DNA of 36,683 nucleotides from a bacterium (GTDB lineage: Bacteria > AUK180): assembly GCA_030622125.1 (NCBI GenBank), contig JAUXGM010000002.1, positions 1-36,683 of the forward strand, in the 5' to 3' direction. Shown one piece after another: positions 8,684 through 16,642 of the stretch. The notes under the pieces are model-generated. The model was not told the origin of the DNA. It made no database searches and saw only the letters and a program-made list of their open reading frames with translations. The translations under genes and the position numbers were made by a program. Positions within the stretch are counted from its first letter, which is position 1. Each line of letters starts with the position of its first letter.

Positions 8684-9446
8684 TCGTTCCGACACCACCT
8701 GGAACGGGTGTGATACTACAATCAATATCCTCTAATAAATCCGTATTTACATCTCCTACGATCTTATTACCTAATTTATTAATACCGACATCAATGATAA
8801 ATTGATCGTCTCTGAAATATGATGGTCCGAAAAAATCAGCCTTTCCAATAGCACAAACAACAATATCTGCGGTTTTTGTTATTTGCGACAGCTCCAATGT
8901 TCTTGAATGGCATATTGTTACGGTGCAATTTTCGGATAAAAAAAGTGGAACAAGTGGTTTTCCAACACGAACAGATCGTCCTACAATAACAATATTCTTT
9001 CCTTCCAATTTTCCCTCGAAATATTTTTTTGCAATAACAAGAACGCTTTCTGCGGTTGCCGGCGCCAAAAGGGAGCTTCCGGCAAATAATTTACCAAAAT
9101 TATTTGTATTGATACAGTCAACATCCTTTTCTGCCGGTATTTTTTGCAAATATTCACTTTTCAGATCATTGGGATAAGGAGCAAGTGCAAGTATGCCATC
9201 GGATAATTTGATCTCATCCGAATCCAATAATGTCAAAAATTGTGAACTATTTGTATAGTTGAATATCTTTGCTTTGATATGAAATTGAACAGCTTTTTTT
9301 ATCAGGGATTCTGCGTAGTACTCCGCATCCCCGCCTTTTTCACCAAGAAATATGGCAAGCTTGATTTCGTTTTCATATTGTAATCTTTTTTGAATAATCT
9401 TTTCCCTCAGGATCTTACCAAGAGATTTTGTCTTATATATTTTCAT
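8628..9446 (-). CDS. folD: FolD-like methylenetetrahydrofolate dehydrogenase/cyclohydrolase, active site altered
   Basis: A 272-residue member of the FolD family (NADP-dependent methylene-THF dehydrogenase and methenyl-THF cyclohydrolase). The Rossmann segment GRSVRVGKPLVP, TVTICHSRT, IIDVGIN, GDVN and TPVPGGVG are recognisable. The active site differs: the YxxxK catalytic Lys is Ser or Leu (Y43-S47 or Y44-L48), and the Gln of the usual VQLPLP is Leu88 in GILALAPYP. The Asp of KDVD (110) remains. The ATG at 9446 is chosen because GAGG (CCTC on plus at 9453-9456) precedes it and a promoter lies just upstream; the longer reading at 9518 would cross that promoter. It could be a divergent FolD or a paralogue with changed activity. 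Confidence 0.85.
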   Translation of the reverse strand: MKIYKTKSLGKILREKIIQKRLQYENEIKLAIFLGEKGGDAEYYAESLIKKAVQFHIKAKIFNYTNSSQFLTLLDSDEIKLSDGILALAPYPNDLKSEYLQKIPAEKDVDCINTNNFGKLFAGSSLLAPATAESVLVIAKKYFEGKLEGKNIVIVGRSVRVGKPLVPLFLSENCTVTICHSRTLELSQITKTADIVVCAIGKADFFGPSYFRDDQFIIDVGINKLGNKIVGDVNTDLLEDIDCSITPVPGGVGTITSYIIYKNLLYLLGQGL

Positions 9447-9465
9447 TGTCAACCTCAAATAATTT

Positions 9466-9494
9466 ATTATAACAATATTGAAATAATTTTTCAA
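9466..9494 (-). promoter_or_regulatory. Sigma-70-like promoter of the folD-like gene
   Basis: On the minus strand TTGAAA (9494-9489), a 17-bp spacer and TATAAT (9471-9466), preceded by TG to give an extended -10 (TGTTATAAT). Expected transcription start is near 9459, leaving a leader of about 12 bases that still holds the GAGG site at 9456-9453. This placement rules out the upstream start at 9518. Confidence 0.75.
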
Positions 9495-9526
9495 GTGTTT
9501 AAAAATAGTTTTTTGCAATTTTTTCC

Positions 9527-9560
9527 GTCATTCTGATTAAGTGAAACGATTGAAGAATCT
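9527..9560 (+). repeat. GTCATTCTGA...GAAGAATCT dispersed element
   Basis: The stretch begins GTCATTCTGATTAAG and ends GATTGAAGAATCT. It resembles the widespread intergenic element of many bacteria that runs GTCATTCTGAGCG...GAAGAATCT. Only one copy is seen in the window. Recognition is from memory of the pattern and needs a search. Confidence 0.5.
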
Positions 9561-9637
9561 ATCTTTTGATTTTGCTTCTATTGTTTCTTTGTTTTCTGAA
9601 TTTGCAACTGGATTCCCTTGCTAACTGGGTTCACTCT

Positions 9638-9654
9638 TTTTCGCTTTGCGAAAA
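9638..9654. repeat. Short hairpin TTTTCGC/GCGAAAA
   Basis: A perfect 7-bp stem (9638-9644 and 9648-9654) around a TTT loop, followed by AGGGG. There is no T-run after it on either strand that would make a convincing terminator, and no gene ends near it. Confidence 0.5.
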
Positions 9655-9720
9655 GGGGTGCCCCACTTGACGCCGATGCTATTGTTTTTTTTGTTTTTGG
9701 AGTTTAATATTATTTTTCTT

Positions 9721-9748
9721 ACCAACCTCTAACCTCCAACCTCTAACC
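9721..9748. repeat. Heptamer tandem array, unit TCTAACC
   Basis: Four consecutive 7-base units: ACCAACC, TCTAACC, TCCAACC, TCTAACC. The reverse complement is GGTTAGA, the same unit that occurs inside the coding sequence at 29051-29078 and 29252-29279. Confidence 0.85.
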
Positions 9749-9757
9749 TCTTTGATG

Positions 9758-9800
9758 AGGTATGTCCCTCTTTTATTAGTTACGGAATTTTTAATATTGT
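9758..9800 (+). repeat. Dispersed element, inverted copy at 36542-36584
   Basis: The segment contains TGTCCCTCTTTT, then TACGGAATTT and AATATTGTT. The reverse complement of 36542-36584 carries the same blocks in the same order with a few mismatches in the middle. Confidence 0.75.
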
Positions 9801-9811
9801 TTTCCGTATCA

Positions 9812-9840
9812 ATGGGTAGACACACAGGTCTACCCCTACA
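9812..9840. repeat. REP-like hairpin with GTAGGGG flank
   Basis: GGGTAGAC (9814-9821) and GTCTACCC (9828-9835) form a perfect 8-bp stem around a 6-base loop. The outer sequence reads ATGGG...CCCCTACA. The hairpin at 36476-36502 has the same outer sequence in reverse orientation (TGTAGGGG...CCCAT) but a different, still perfectly paired, inner stem. This is the style of REP/RAYT-associated palindromes; no RAYT transposase is in the window. Confidence 0.75.
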
Positions 9841-9863
9841 AATAACTGGTGCTTTTGCATTTT

Positions 9864-9898
9864 AATTCTCAATTCTCAATTGTTAACTCTCAACTATT
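9864..9898. repeat. Heptamer tandem array, unit AATTCTC
   Basis: Five consecutive 7-base units: AATTCTC, AATTCTC, AATTGTT, AACTCTC, AACTATT. Non-coding. Confidence 0.85.
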
Positions 9899-10002
9899 TT
9901 GTACTCTGTGGTTAATATTTTTACTTAAATTCTGGATTCTTCTTGTGGGCAGTTGTCGTCATTCCAGGTGTAAATACCGAAAACAATAGGGACATCCCTT
10001 AA

Positions 10003-10037
10003 GAGTTGTGAGTTGCGAGTTATGAGTTTCGAGTTCA
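10003..10037. repeat. Heptamer tandem array, unit GAGTTNN
   Basis: Five consecutive 7-base units starting GAGTT: GAGTTGT, GAGTTGC, GAGTTAT, GAGTTTC, GAGTTCA. Non-coding, just before the element at 10049-10088. Confidence 0.85.
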
Positions 10038-10048
10038 AAAGAAAATCC

Positions 10049-10088
10049 TCCGCTAACAAGCGGGACATACTTCGGATATTCAGGTGTG
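10049..10088 (+). repeat. Dispersed element shared with 36643-36682
   Basis: Hand alignment gives 33 identical bases of 40 with 36643-36682, without gaps. Shared blocks are GCGGGAC, TCGGAT and TTCAGGTG. In both places a heptamer array lies just upstream. The copy at the window end may continue past the edge. Confidence 0.8.
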
Positions 10089-10189
10089 TCCCAAGATAAA
10101 GAGTGTCCCGTCTAATGAAAGAAAATTCCCGTCATTTTAAATTTTGTATTATTAGGGGTTTAGAATTTCGCAAATGGTTCTTTTGGTAT

Positions 10190-10218
10190 TTGCATTTTAA
10201 CATTAAAAATCCTATAAT
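10190..10218 (+). promoter_or_regulatory. Promoter of the DUF2723 gene, probably leaderless
   Basis: A perfect TATAAT (10213-10218) sits 5 bases before the ATG at 10224. A weak TTGCAT -35 (10190-10195) is at 17-bp spacing. The expected transcription start coincides with the start codon, and no ribosome-binding site could fit. Confidence 0.6.
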
Positions 10219-10223
10219 TTACT

Positions 10224-12122
10224 ATGAAAAAAAAGAAATGGATCGTATTTACAATAATTGCAGTTATTTACTTGATAACCCTCCCCGGAACCGTTCAAAT
10301 AGGGGATTCCGCAGAATTGATAACAGCATCGCTGACAGATTCATTATCCCATCCCCCAGGTTATAATCTTTACCTTGTTCTGACAAGGACATTATCAATA
10401 CTGATTCCTATTGCAAATAAGGGCTTGCTCTTTAATTTTTTCTCCCTATTATTTACTCTGTTCGGTCTTTTATTTCTTTTGAAAACGGTAGAATTGCTTT
10501 TTAAAAAGGAGGAACTGCTATTCGCTGCGATCCCTATTTTCTTCATTGCCCCTTTTTGGGAAAATTCAACAGTGGCGGAGGTCTACCCCCTCTATTTCGC
10601 TTTACTTTCATTGGGATTTTATCTTTTTGTATCTATAATTAAAGGAAAAAAGAAATTTTTACCGCTTTATTTCTTTATTTCCGGACTTGGAATGATTGCT
10701 CATCAAATGTATATTTTCTTCTTTCTGCCGTCTTTTATTATACTACTTTTAAGGAAGGATCGTTTTAAAATTACATATTTATTGCTGTTATTATTTCCAT
10801 TTTTACTTCACCTTTATCCAATTTTCAGAGCGGAGCATGCTTCTACTTATGTTTGGTCAAGTCCGAATAATTTACGGAAATTTCTCTTTTATTTTTTCAG
10901 AGGACAGTATGAACCAATTTACGGGAATTTTCATCTTATTTTAGATAAAATGAGATATCTTTATAAAATTTTTATTGTAAATTGGGGAATTATTTTCACA
11001 CTGTTATTAACATTCTTTCTTCTATTTATTAAAAGAAAAAAGGATCAGATAATAAATTATACATTTATATTTTTCATTTTTTCCTTTCCATTTATAATTC
11101 TTTTAATACCGGCTGATTATACCTTTAGAAAGGTTGAAATCTTTTTTCAATATATTCCCTCTATTATTCCTTTTGGATTGATACTATTTATTTACCTTCT
11201 GGATCTTTTAAAAAGGAAGGTATATATAATAATTGTTTCATTTATCAGCATTCTTTTTTTTATTCTTTCCGGACCGAATATGCTATTTAGAGATAGTGGA
11301 TTTTATGAGAAATATGGATACGATCTTCTATCAAACCTTCCTAAAAATTCTACACTCATTGTTAAAGGTGATAATCCAACCTTTTCTACCGTCTATTTAA
11401 AATATGTTAAGCACCTTAGAGAAGATATTACAATAATTTCAAGAAATGATATATTAAAGCAATCTATAAAGTTAAAGAAAAATCCACAAAAAGAAATAGA
11501 ACTTTTTGACACTACCGAAAATATCTACTATTCATCTCTAACGGAGATAGATCATATCAATACTAATCTAATCCCTTGCAATCTTTATTATGCAAAGAAT
11601 GGAAGTGAATGTAAAAAAGTAAATATTACCTTAAAAAAATATTATTATGGAACTGCCCTTTCAGCCCTGATATCGACTTATTACTACTTCCTTTATTTAA
11701 GAAACGAAAAAAATGATCATCTGAAAGCCGCTATGAAATTTGGAAAGCATAATGCAGGACTTTTTTACAATCTCGGCTATTTTTCTTATAGAAAAGGTGC
11801 TTTTAAAGATGCGGTAAAATATACGGAACAGGGTTATAGGATAGAAAAAAATCCTTATGGCAGAATAAACCTATTCGGGATATATATTTTTTATTCTCAA
11901 ACACTTTTCAAAGATAAAAAATATCAAGAGGCACTGATCTGTATTGATAAAGCAGAGAAAATAATGGATAATCCCAGTATCTATTTTTACAGGGGAGTTA
12001 TCTATGACCGGATGGGGTATGTTGAAATGTCGAGAGAAAATCTTGAAAAATTTATTTCATCGGACTATCGGGATAATAAAAAAATGAAAGTAGCAAGGTC
12101 AATACTTGAAAATAAAGAATGA
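10224..12122 (+). CDS. DUF2723 membrane protein with C-terminal TPR (GT-C-like)
   Basis: A 632-residue polytopic protein. The N-terminal IGDSAELITASLTDSLSHPPGYNLYLVL is the hallmark of the DUF2723 family, related to GT-C glycosyltransferases that use lipid-linked sugars (the eukaryotic relative TMEM260 is a protein O-mannosyltransferase). About ten hydrophobic helices fill residues 5-350. A soluble region holds GDNPTFSTVYLKYVKHLREDITIIS, typical of this family. Tetratricopeptide-like helices (about 510-625) form the end. The acidic Asp of GDSAE is the likely catalytic site by analogy. The gene follows a leaderless-type promoter and runs convergently into the neighbouring GT39-like gene, overlapping by 24 bases. 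Donor and acceptor are unknown. Confidence 0.85.
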   Translation: MKKKKWIVFTIIAVIYLITLPGTVQIGDSAELITASLTDSLSHPPGYNLYLVLTRTLSILIPIANKGLLFNFFSLLFTLFGLLFLLKTVELLFKKEELLFAAIPIFFIAPFWENSTVAEVYPLYFALLSLGFYLFVSIIKGKKKFLPLYFFISGLGMIAHQMYIFFFLPSFIILLLRKDRFKITYLLLLLFPFLLHLYPIFRAEHASTYVWSSPNNLRKFLFYFFRGQYEPIYGNFHLILDKMRYLYKIFIVNWGIIFTLLLTFFLLFIKRKKDQIINYTFIFFIFSFPFIILLIPADYTFRKVEIFFQYIPSIIPFGLILFIYLLDLLKRKVYIIIVSFISILFFILSGPNMLFRDSGFYEKYGYDLLSNLPKNSTLIVKGDNPTFSTVYLKYVKHLREDITIISRNDILKQSIKLKKNPQKEIELFDTTENIYYSSLTEIDHINTNLIPCNLYYAKNGSECKKVNITLKKYYYGTALSALISTYYYFLYLRNEKNDHLKAAMKFGKHNAGLFYNLGYFSYRKGAFKDAVKYTEQGYRIEKNPYGRINLFGIYIFYSQTLFKDKKYQEALICIDKAEKIMDNPSIYFYRGVIYDRMGYVEMSRENLEKFISSDYRDNKKMKVARSILENKE

Positions 12123-13607
12123 TCCGTTTATCGTTTTTATCGGTTTTTTCTCTTTCAAGTAATCAAAATAAGGATAATATTTTCCACTTAGATTTGTTGC
12201 CGAGACCATAAGATAGTTGTTCCTATATTTAATGTTATTTATAGAGTTAGTAAATCTTTTTCCATAAGAGACCGAATATAAATTTTTACAATTAAAAAAT
12301 CGTGTTGGTTCATCCGTTCCGAAATAGGAAATAGTATAATTTCCAGGATGCCTTTTTGTCCATTTTTCTAAAAATTTTAACTCTTGTCCCCAATTAAGAT
12401 CACTGTCAACACTAATTCTGTATCGTTTGTTTACAGGAATTATTTCATTGAAATAAGAAAGTAAATTAGGAAGATCACGCACAACAAAGAGAAACATTAT
12501 GCCCAAAATGATATAAATTAAAATTTTGGATTTTAAAAATATTTTTTCTATTCCAGATAGCGCCCATATTAAAAAAATGGTATAACCGGGTAAAAGGTAT
12601 CTTATACCAAGTTGTTTTTTTGAGATTGCAAAAAGAAAAACATTCAAAAGAAGATATATTATTAAAGAACTGTTCTTTTTATTAAAGAATTTTCTGCCAA
12701 ATATAAAAAATGGAATATAGAAGATAGAGAGTTTGAAAAATAGATCAAAGATAAAAAGAGGGCTGCCCTGTTTAAAATTGTGTCCTAAAAAATAAAGTGA
12801 TTTCCCTTCTGATATCTGTTCCATCTGATAAAAAACTGATGAATAAAGATAATGCGGTTTAAATTGATAGGCTAAAAGTATCACAAAAAAACCGATTAAA
12901 ATTGAAATAAGTAGCGCTTTTAATTTATTTTTCAGCTTGAAAAATTGAATCAAAGAAAAGAGGTAAAGTGTAATTCCGGAGAACTTTGACATAAAGCCAA
13001 GGGTTGAAAATAAGATGAGAAGATAGAGTTTTTTTTCATCTCTCATCGGTTTGATAAATATGTAAATTGTTATTAGAGAAAAAAAGTATAACAGATAATC
13101 GCTATTTGCAATTGCAAAAGGGGTTATAAATATCGGTGTAATGGAAAAAAAGAATATACCGAGAACAGCTGTGGATCTCTTCTTAAAATAAACAATAAAA
13201 AGTTTAAAAAGAAAGATAAAAAACAGTATTCCGACAAGAAGAGACGGTAATCTGCCAAGTATTAAAATAGTATCGGAAGAAAATTTATTATGCAAAAAGA
13301 AATCATTTCCGATCTCCCAATCTCTTTTTTTAGAGTAATCAATTTCTCTTTTGCTGAATAAGGATAGGATAGATCCTGAAATATATTTTGAAAGCGGCGG
13401 ATGCCCTTCGTTGATATCAAGCCGACCGTCTTGTATATAAGAAACTCCTGCTGTAAGATGTAATGGCTCATCAAATGTAGCGGAATAATTAAATATCTGC
13501 AGTAATGTAAATAGCACGAAAACCAAAAAAATCAGAGAGATTACTATTTCTTTAGTCTTAAATTTGATTTTTGCTTTCAGTTTTTCCAATTTGTTATTCA
13601 TATTCAT
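12099..13607 (-). CDS. GT39-like (ArnT/PMT type) membrane glycosyltransferase
   Basis: A polytopic membrane protein (502 residues from 13607) resembling dolichyl-phosphate-mannose or ArnT-type GT-C glycosyltransferases. After the first transmembrane helix comes SATFDEPLHLTAGVSYIQDG and then EGHPPLSKYISG, the first luminal loop with the catalytic acidic pair expected in GT39 enzymes. About eleven hydrophobic segments follow. The C-terminal soluble part contains RISVDSDLNWGQELKFLEKW, a motif common in this group. An upstream ATG at 13634 falls inside the promoter, between the -35 and -10 boxes, so the start is at 13607 or 13601. It has its own transcript, separate from the operon upstream. Sugar donor is not predictable. 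Confidence 0.82.
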   Translation of the reverse strand: MNMNNKLEKLKAKIKFKTKEIVISLIFLVFVLFTLLQIFNYSATFDEPLHLTAGVSYIQDGRLDINEGHPPLSKYISGSILSLFSKREIDYSKKRDWEIGNDFFLHNKFSSDTILILGRLPSLLVGILFFIFLFKLFIVYFKKRSTAVLGIFFFSITPIFITPFAIANSDYLLYFFSLITIYIFIKPMRDEKKLYLLILFSTLGFMSKFSGITLYLFSLIQFFKLKNKLKALLISILIGFFVILLAYQFKPHYLYSSVFYQMEQISEGKSLYFLGHNFKQGSPLFIFDLFFKLSIFYIPFFIFGRKFFNKKNSSLIIYLLLNVFLFAISKKQLGIRYLLPGYTIFLIWALSGIEKIFLKSKILIYIILGIMFLFVVRDLPNLLSYFNEIIPVNKRYRISVDSDLNWGQELKFLEKWTKRHPGNYTISYFGTDEPTRFFNCKNLYSVSYGKRFTNSINNIKYRNNYLMVSATNLSGKYYPYFDYLKEKKPIKTINGSFFIFKY

Positions 13608-13619
13608 TTTATCTATAAT

Positions 13620-13648
13620 ATGATAATCTATCAACAGGTTTTTGTCAA
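13620..13648 (-). promoter_or_regulatory. Consensus sigma-70 promoter of the GT39-like gene
   Basis: Minus-strand TTGACA (13648-13643), 17-bp spacer, TATCAT (13625-13620). This is the only perfect -35 box seen in the window. The expected start near 13613 leaves only a few bases before the ATG at 13607 and shows that the reading from 13634 is not used. Confidence 0.75.
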
Positions 13649-13680
13649 GAATTGTATTTGACTGATGACTGGTGCTTTTT

Positions 13681-13720
13681 CCGTATTCCCTTATTACCTT
13701 ATTTCCTTATTTCCGTGTTT
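13681..13720. repeat. Octamer tandem array, unit CCTTATTT
   Basis: Five 8-base units: CCGTATTC, CCTTATTA, CCTTATTT, CCTTATTT, CCGTGTTT. The array covers the last codons and the stop codon (13707-13709) of the membrane protein gene. A 12-base ACTGGTGCTTTT just before it (13667-13678) also occurs at 9845-9856. Confidence 0.75.
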
Positions 13721-15236
13721 TCTGGTGTTCTCGCAATAATTGCTTAAACAATATTGGATTGGTTTTCTTTAAGATATTCATTTCTGAAAGAAAACTGTTT
13801 TTGTATGAAAAATTATTTTTCCCCTGGATCATTTTAACCATTTCTTTCATCGTCATCTCATAATTGTAAATATCACCGTTTTCCCTATAAATCATTGCTT
13901 CAAAAAGTTCCGGTCCAATATTATACCTGTTTTTTCTATACTTTTTGGAACGTTTTATCGTTTGAAAAGCTAAATTTTTCTTTCCGTTATTGTATTCTAT
14001 CTCGGCAATCTGGATGAACTTCCCCGTAAAACCATATTGATATGAAAACGGTTTCGGAATGATATGTAATAATAAAAAAAAGAGGGAAAAGATAAGAAAA
14101 TTTTTCTTATTTACTTTAAACAGAGATGTAAAAAGTATCGGAACGATAAGTAAAAGCAATTTATATCTCATTGAAAGGAAAAATGGGAGGATTGATATTA
14201 CCAAAAATAATTCAAGAAGGTAAAATTTGAGATGCCTTTTTCTTGCGTTTAAGAGTACAATAAAAAAGATTGAAAAAATAAATGCAAAACCCGGAAGAAA
14301 AAAGAGAAATTTCAGCCGATCCTTTATAAAATAATAGTTAAGATTAAGCGGTGGAGAGTATTCGGATATGGAAAGGTAAAATTTTTTCAAATAAAGAAAA
14401 AATCCTTTTATCGGATGGTAAAAAAGAAAATGGAGTCCTTTTTTAACAAAAAGATGACTTTTTAATTGGTTCAGATTCTCCATATCAGAGGAAAATCCTA
14501 TTATTGGAGTAAATCCGCCGTTACTTGCCTTATTGTTGCCTATAAAAAAGTTAATACCCCCTTGTGAAGAGGTAAGAACGAATCTCTTTTCTATGATAAG
14601 ATTTTTTAAAAAAAAGGGAAAAATTATAATTATTATTCCTAATAGTAACGGTAAGAACCGCTTTTTTCGCAGGATTAAATAAAGAATATAGAGAAATATT
14701 ACGATCAAAAGATTTCCCCGTCCGAGAAAAGAAAGACCCAGGAAAATACCTCCTAATAATGGCTTTCTCTCATTATATAATAAAAATAACAAAAAAAATG
14801 TAATAACAATGATCTCAGGGAGCGGGTAATTTGAGTAAATGATAAATGGAACTGATAATGCATATATTAAAGCCGGAATGATAGGTTTTCCTTTTTCAAA
14901 ATTCTTTTTTGAAATAGAAAAAATAAGATAGATATTCAAAAGATCAAGTCCTATCAAAAAAACTTTTGCGATAATAGAAGCATCAGAAAATAGCGAAAAC
15001 GGAAGACAGAATAGAACACCTAACGGATTTACATAAATCGGAAATTGAAATGAGCGTGCATATTCTATATAATATCTTACATCTAAAGAAGCGGAATAGT
15101 TCCAAAAATAGGGCAGTTTTTTACTAACAATAAAAAAAAGTGCCCTTAAAATGAATCCCAAAAGTAATACTGATATTATCTCATAGCGGGATTTTGAAAG
15201 AGTGTGTATCCATTTTTTTGATAGATTTTTTTCCAA
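13707..15236 (-). CDS. GT39-like membrane glycosyltransferase
   Basis: A 509-residue polytopic protein with GT-C features. After the first helix comes YSASLDVRYYIEYARSF with the conserved Asp. The segment VLTSSQGGINFFIGNNKASNGGF, found in many GT39 enzymes after the membrane core, lies in the middle. Hydrophobic helices fill most of residues 15-410, and the last 100 residues are charged helices that may form TPR-like hairpins. A TTG start is used: GGAG (CTCC on plus at 15245-15248) sits 8 bases upstream, and the first 61 bases overlap the preceding gene. The stop codon is supplied by an octamer repeat array. It is the last gene of the operon starting at 20285. Confidence 0.78.
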   Translation of the reverse strand: MEKNLSKKWIHTLSKSRYEIISVLLLGFILRALFFIVSKKLPYFWNYSASLDVRYYIEYARSFQFPIYVNPLGVLFCLPFSLFSDASIIAKVFLIGLDLLNIYLIFSISKKNFEKGKPIIPALIYALSVPFIIYSNYPLPEIIVITFFLLFLLYNERKPLLGGIFLGLSFLGRGNLLIVIFLYILYLILRKKRFLPLLLGIIIIIFPFFLKNLIIEKRFVLTSSQGGINFFIGNNKASNGGFTPIIGFSSDMENLNQLKSHLFVKKGLHFLFYHPIKGFFLYLKKFYLSISEYSPPLNLNYYFIKDRLKFLFFLPGFAFIFSIFFIVLLNARKRHLKFYLLELFLVISILPFFLSMRYKLLLLIVPILFTSLFKVNKKNFLIFSLFFLLLHIIPKPFSYQYGFTGKFIQIAEIEYNNGKKNLAFQTIKRSKKYRKNRYNIGPELFEAMIYRENGDIYNYEMTMKEMVKMIQGKNNFSYKNSFLSEMNILKKTNPILFKQLLREHQKTRK

Positions 15237-16642
15237 TTTCCAAACTCCAATCGGCTTTTAACCGATGTAAATACTGATTTCGCGGAAGGATTATCCAATA
15301 GGTAATCTTTGATAAATAAAAATTTTGTTTTCATTAAAAGATTGGAATTTTTTTCTTCCGATACAAATGTATTTATACTGATTACATTCCCTTTTATAAG
15401 TCCGTATATACTGGGGTCCGTAATAACAACTTGATCTACGATCCTCTCATTTATAAAATCGGCGATCTCTGCAAGAAAATAGTTCGGATTGTAAAAAAGA
15501 ATTATCGAATCAAATCTTTTTTTCTCCCTCCACGATGAAAGACTCAGAAATTTACTTGGATGTGTTTTAAGCAGCAACTTTAAAAAATCGTCAAACAGTA
15601 AATATTTATATCCGGCACTTTTTCCATTTTCAATCACACTATCGAATTCCTTCCAATTATCTTTCTTTAAAAAAGCAAGTTCTCTGGAAATTATAGTTGG
15701 TTCCTTTAATTCCGGCAGATCTTTGATATCTTGAAAATTAACTGATGGAAACGGCAATTTGATGTACCTTCTTTTTGAGTAATCGAATTGATATTTGAGA
15801 TGAAAATTATTAACAAAACCACCGACAAGATTAAATACGGCAAGGACCAAGAAAAGACAGTAAACCCATTTTTTATGATCGAATCTATAAAAACCGTAAA
15901 GTAAAATGAAAAATGAGAGAGAAAAAGGCAGTTCATAAGAATTATTAAGAAAAAACAATATAAATGAGAGTAAAAACAAAATTAAAAGTGATTTCAAATT
16001 TTTGTTCTCAATGAATATTAAAATAAACAAAAGCGGAATAAATATCCCCGTTAGATAAAGTGACTGTAATTTTAATAATGAAAGATCAAAAAAAAGATTC
16101 TTATAAAATATTCCGATAAATACTATATTTAATCCTGCACCGATAATCTTATATATTTTGTTTGCTCTTATAAATAGCAAAAAAAATGGTAAAAATGGAG
16201 AAATGAATGGAGAGAAAACAGCTATAATTCCCCGCACATATTTATTTTTAATAATATCAAAAAGAAAAAAGAAAAGGATACCCAGATGAACAGGGGAGAA
16301 GACCTTTATATACTGATTGATCTGAGGGATTGAAAGGATCACGGCAAGAAAAATAAGTGGTTTTACAGGGTTTTTCTTTTTAAAATACAACAAAAAAAAG
16401 ATGGCAATCAATGATAAAAGTGATAATATTCTCAGCGAATAGAATGAAAAGAAGATCGCGAATAATTTTACCAAAAGAAAATAGAAAAAAGAAAAAGGAA
16501 AAGCAATTTTAAATGAAATGGAAAGAGAAACTCCTTCGGTTGGTGTTATTCCCGGATGTGAAAACCAAAAGATAAGATGAAATATAATCATTAATAAAGA
16601 TAAAGCGATCGCAATTTTTTCTATTATTTGTTTTTTATCCAT
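15176..16642 (-). CDS. Polytopic membrane protein, GT-C-like
   Basis: A 488-residue protein with about ten hydrophobic helices (residues 10-280) and a soluble C-terminal region of about 200 residues. The layout (first helix, periplasmic loop HPGITPTEGVSLSISFKIA with an acidic residue, helix-rich core, soluble tail) resembles GT-C glycosyltransferases, but no diagnostic motif is complete, so the assignment rests mainly on architecture and neighbours. The C-terminal region contains TIISRELAFLKKDNWKEFDS and KIYQKNGYTLFQNP, similar to the tails of GT39-like proteins in such clusters. It overlaps the gene before it by 19 bases and the gene after it by 61 bases, implying coupled translation. Confidence 0.65.
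   Translation of the reverse strand: MDKKQIIEKIAIALSLLMIIFHLIFWFSHPGITPTEGVSLSISFKIAFPFSFFYFLLVKLFAIFFSFYSLRILSLLSLIAIFFLLYFKKKNPVKPLIFLAVILSIPQINQYIKVFSPVHLGILFFFLFDIIKNKYVRGIIAVFSPFISPFLPFFLLFIRANKIYKIIGAGLNIVFIGIFYKNLFFDLSLLKLQSLYLTGIFIPLLFILIFIENKNLKSLLILFLLSFILFFLNNSYELPFSLSFFILLYGFYRFDHKKWVYCLFLVLAVFNLVGGFVNNFHLKYQFDYSKRRYIKLPFPSVNFQDIKDLPELKEPTIISRELAFLKKDNWKEFDSVIENGKSAGYKYLLFDDFLKLLLKTHPSKFLSLSSWREKKRFDSIILFYNPNYFLAEIADFINERIVDQVVITDPSIYGLIKGNVISINTFVSEEKNSNLLMKTKFLFIKDYLLDNPSAKSVFTSVKSRLEFGNWKKIYQKNGYTLFQNPAMR

Larger units (their letters stand above)
9519..10189. repeat. Non-coding cluster of dispersed and tandem repeats
   Basis: No credible gene lies between the folD-like promoter and the DUF2723 gene. 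The stretch is a patchwork: a GTCATTCTGA...GAAGAATCT element (9527-9560), a small hairpin (9638-9654), a 7-bp array (9721-9748), an element shared in inverted form with 36542-36584 (9758-9800), a GGGTAGAC hairpin (9814-9835), a second 7-bp array (9864-9898), a third (10003-10037) and an element shared with the window end (10049-10088). Local GC content is mixed and there is no transposase. Confidence 0.8.

Noticed and set aside
9638-9654. Terminator for folD or the DUF2723 gene
   Set aside because: It lies upstream of both genes, in neither 3' region.
9721-10037. Possible CRISPR array in the repeat-rich region
   Set aside because: Repeats are 7 bp and contiguous with no spacers, and there are no cas genes.
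10103-10366. Plus-strand open frame of 87 codons
   Set aside because: It starts in repeat DNA and overlaps the DUF2723 gene in another frame, with no family resemblance.
13608-13634. Upstream start (13634) for the GT39-like gene
   Set aside because: It falls between the -35 and -10 boxes of a near-perfect promoter; the ATG at 13607 is the first one downstream.
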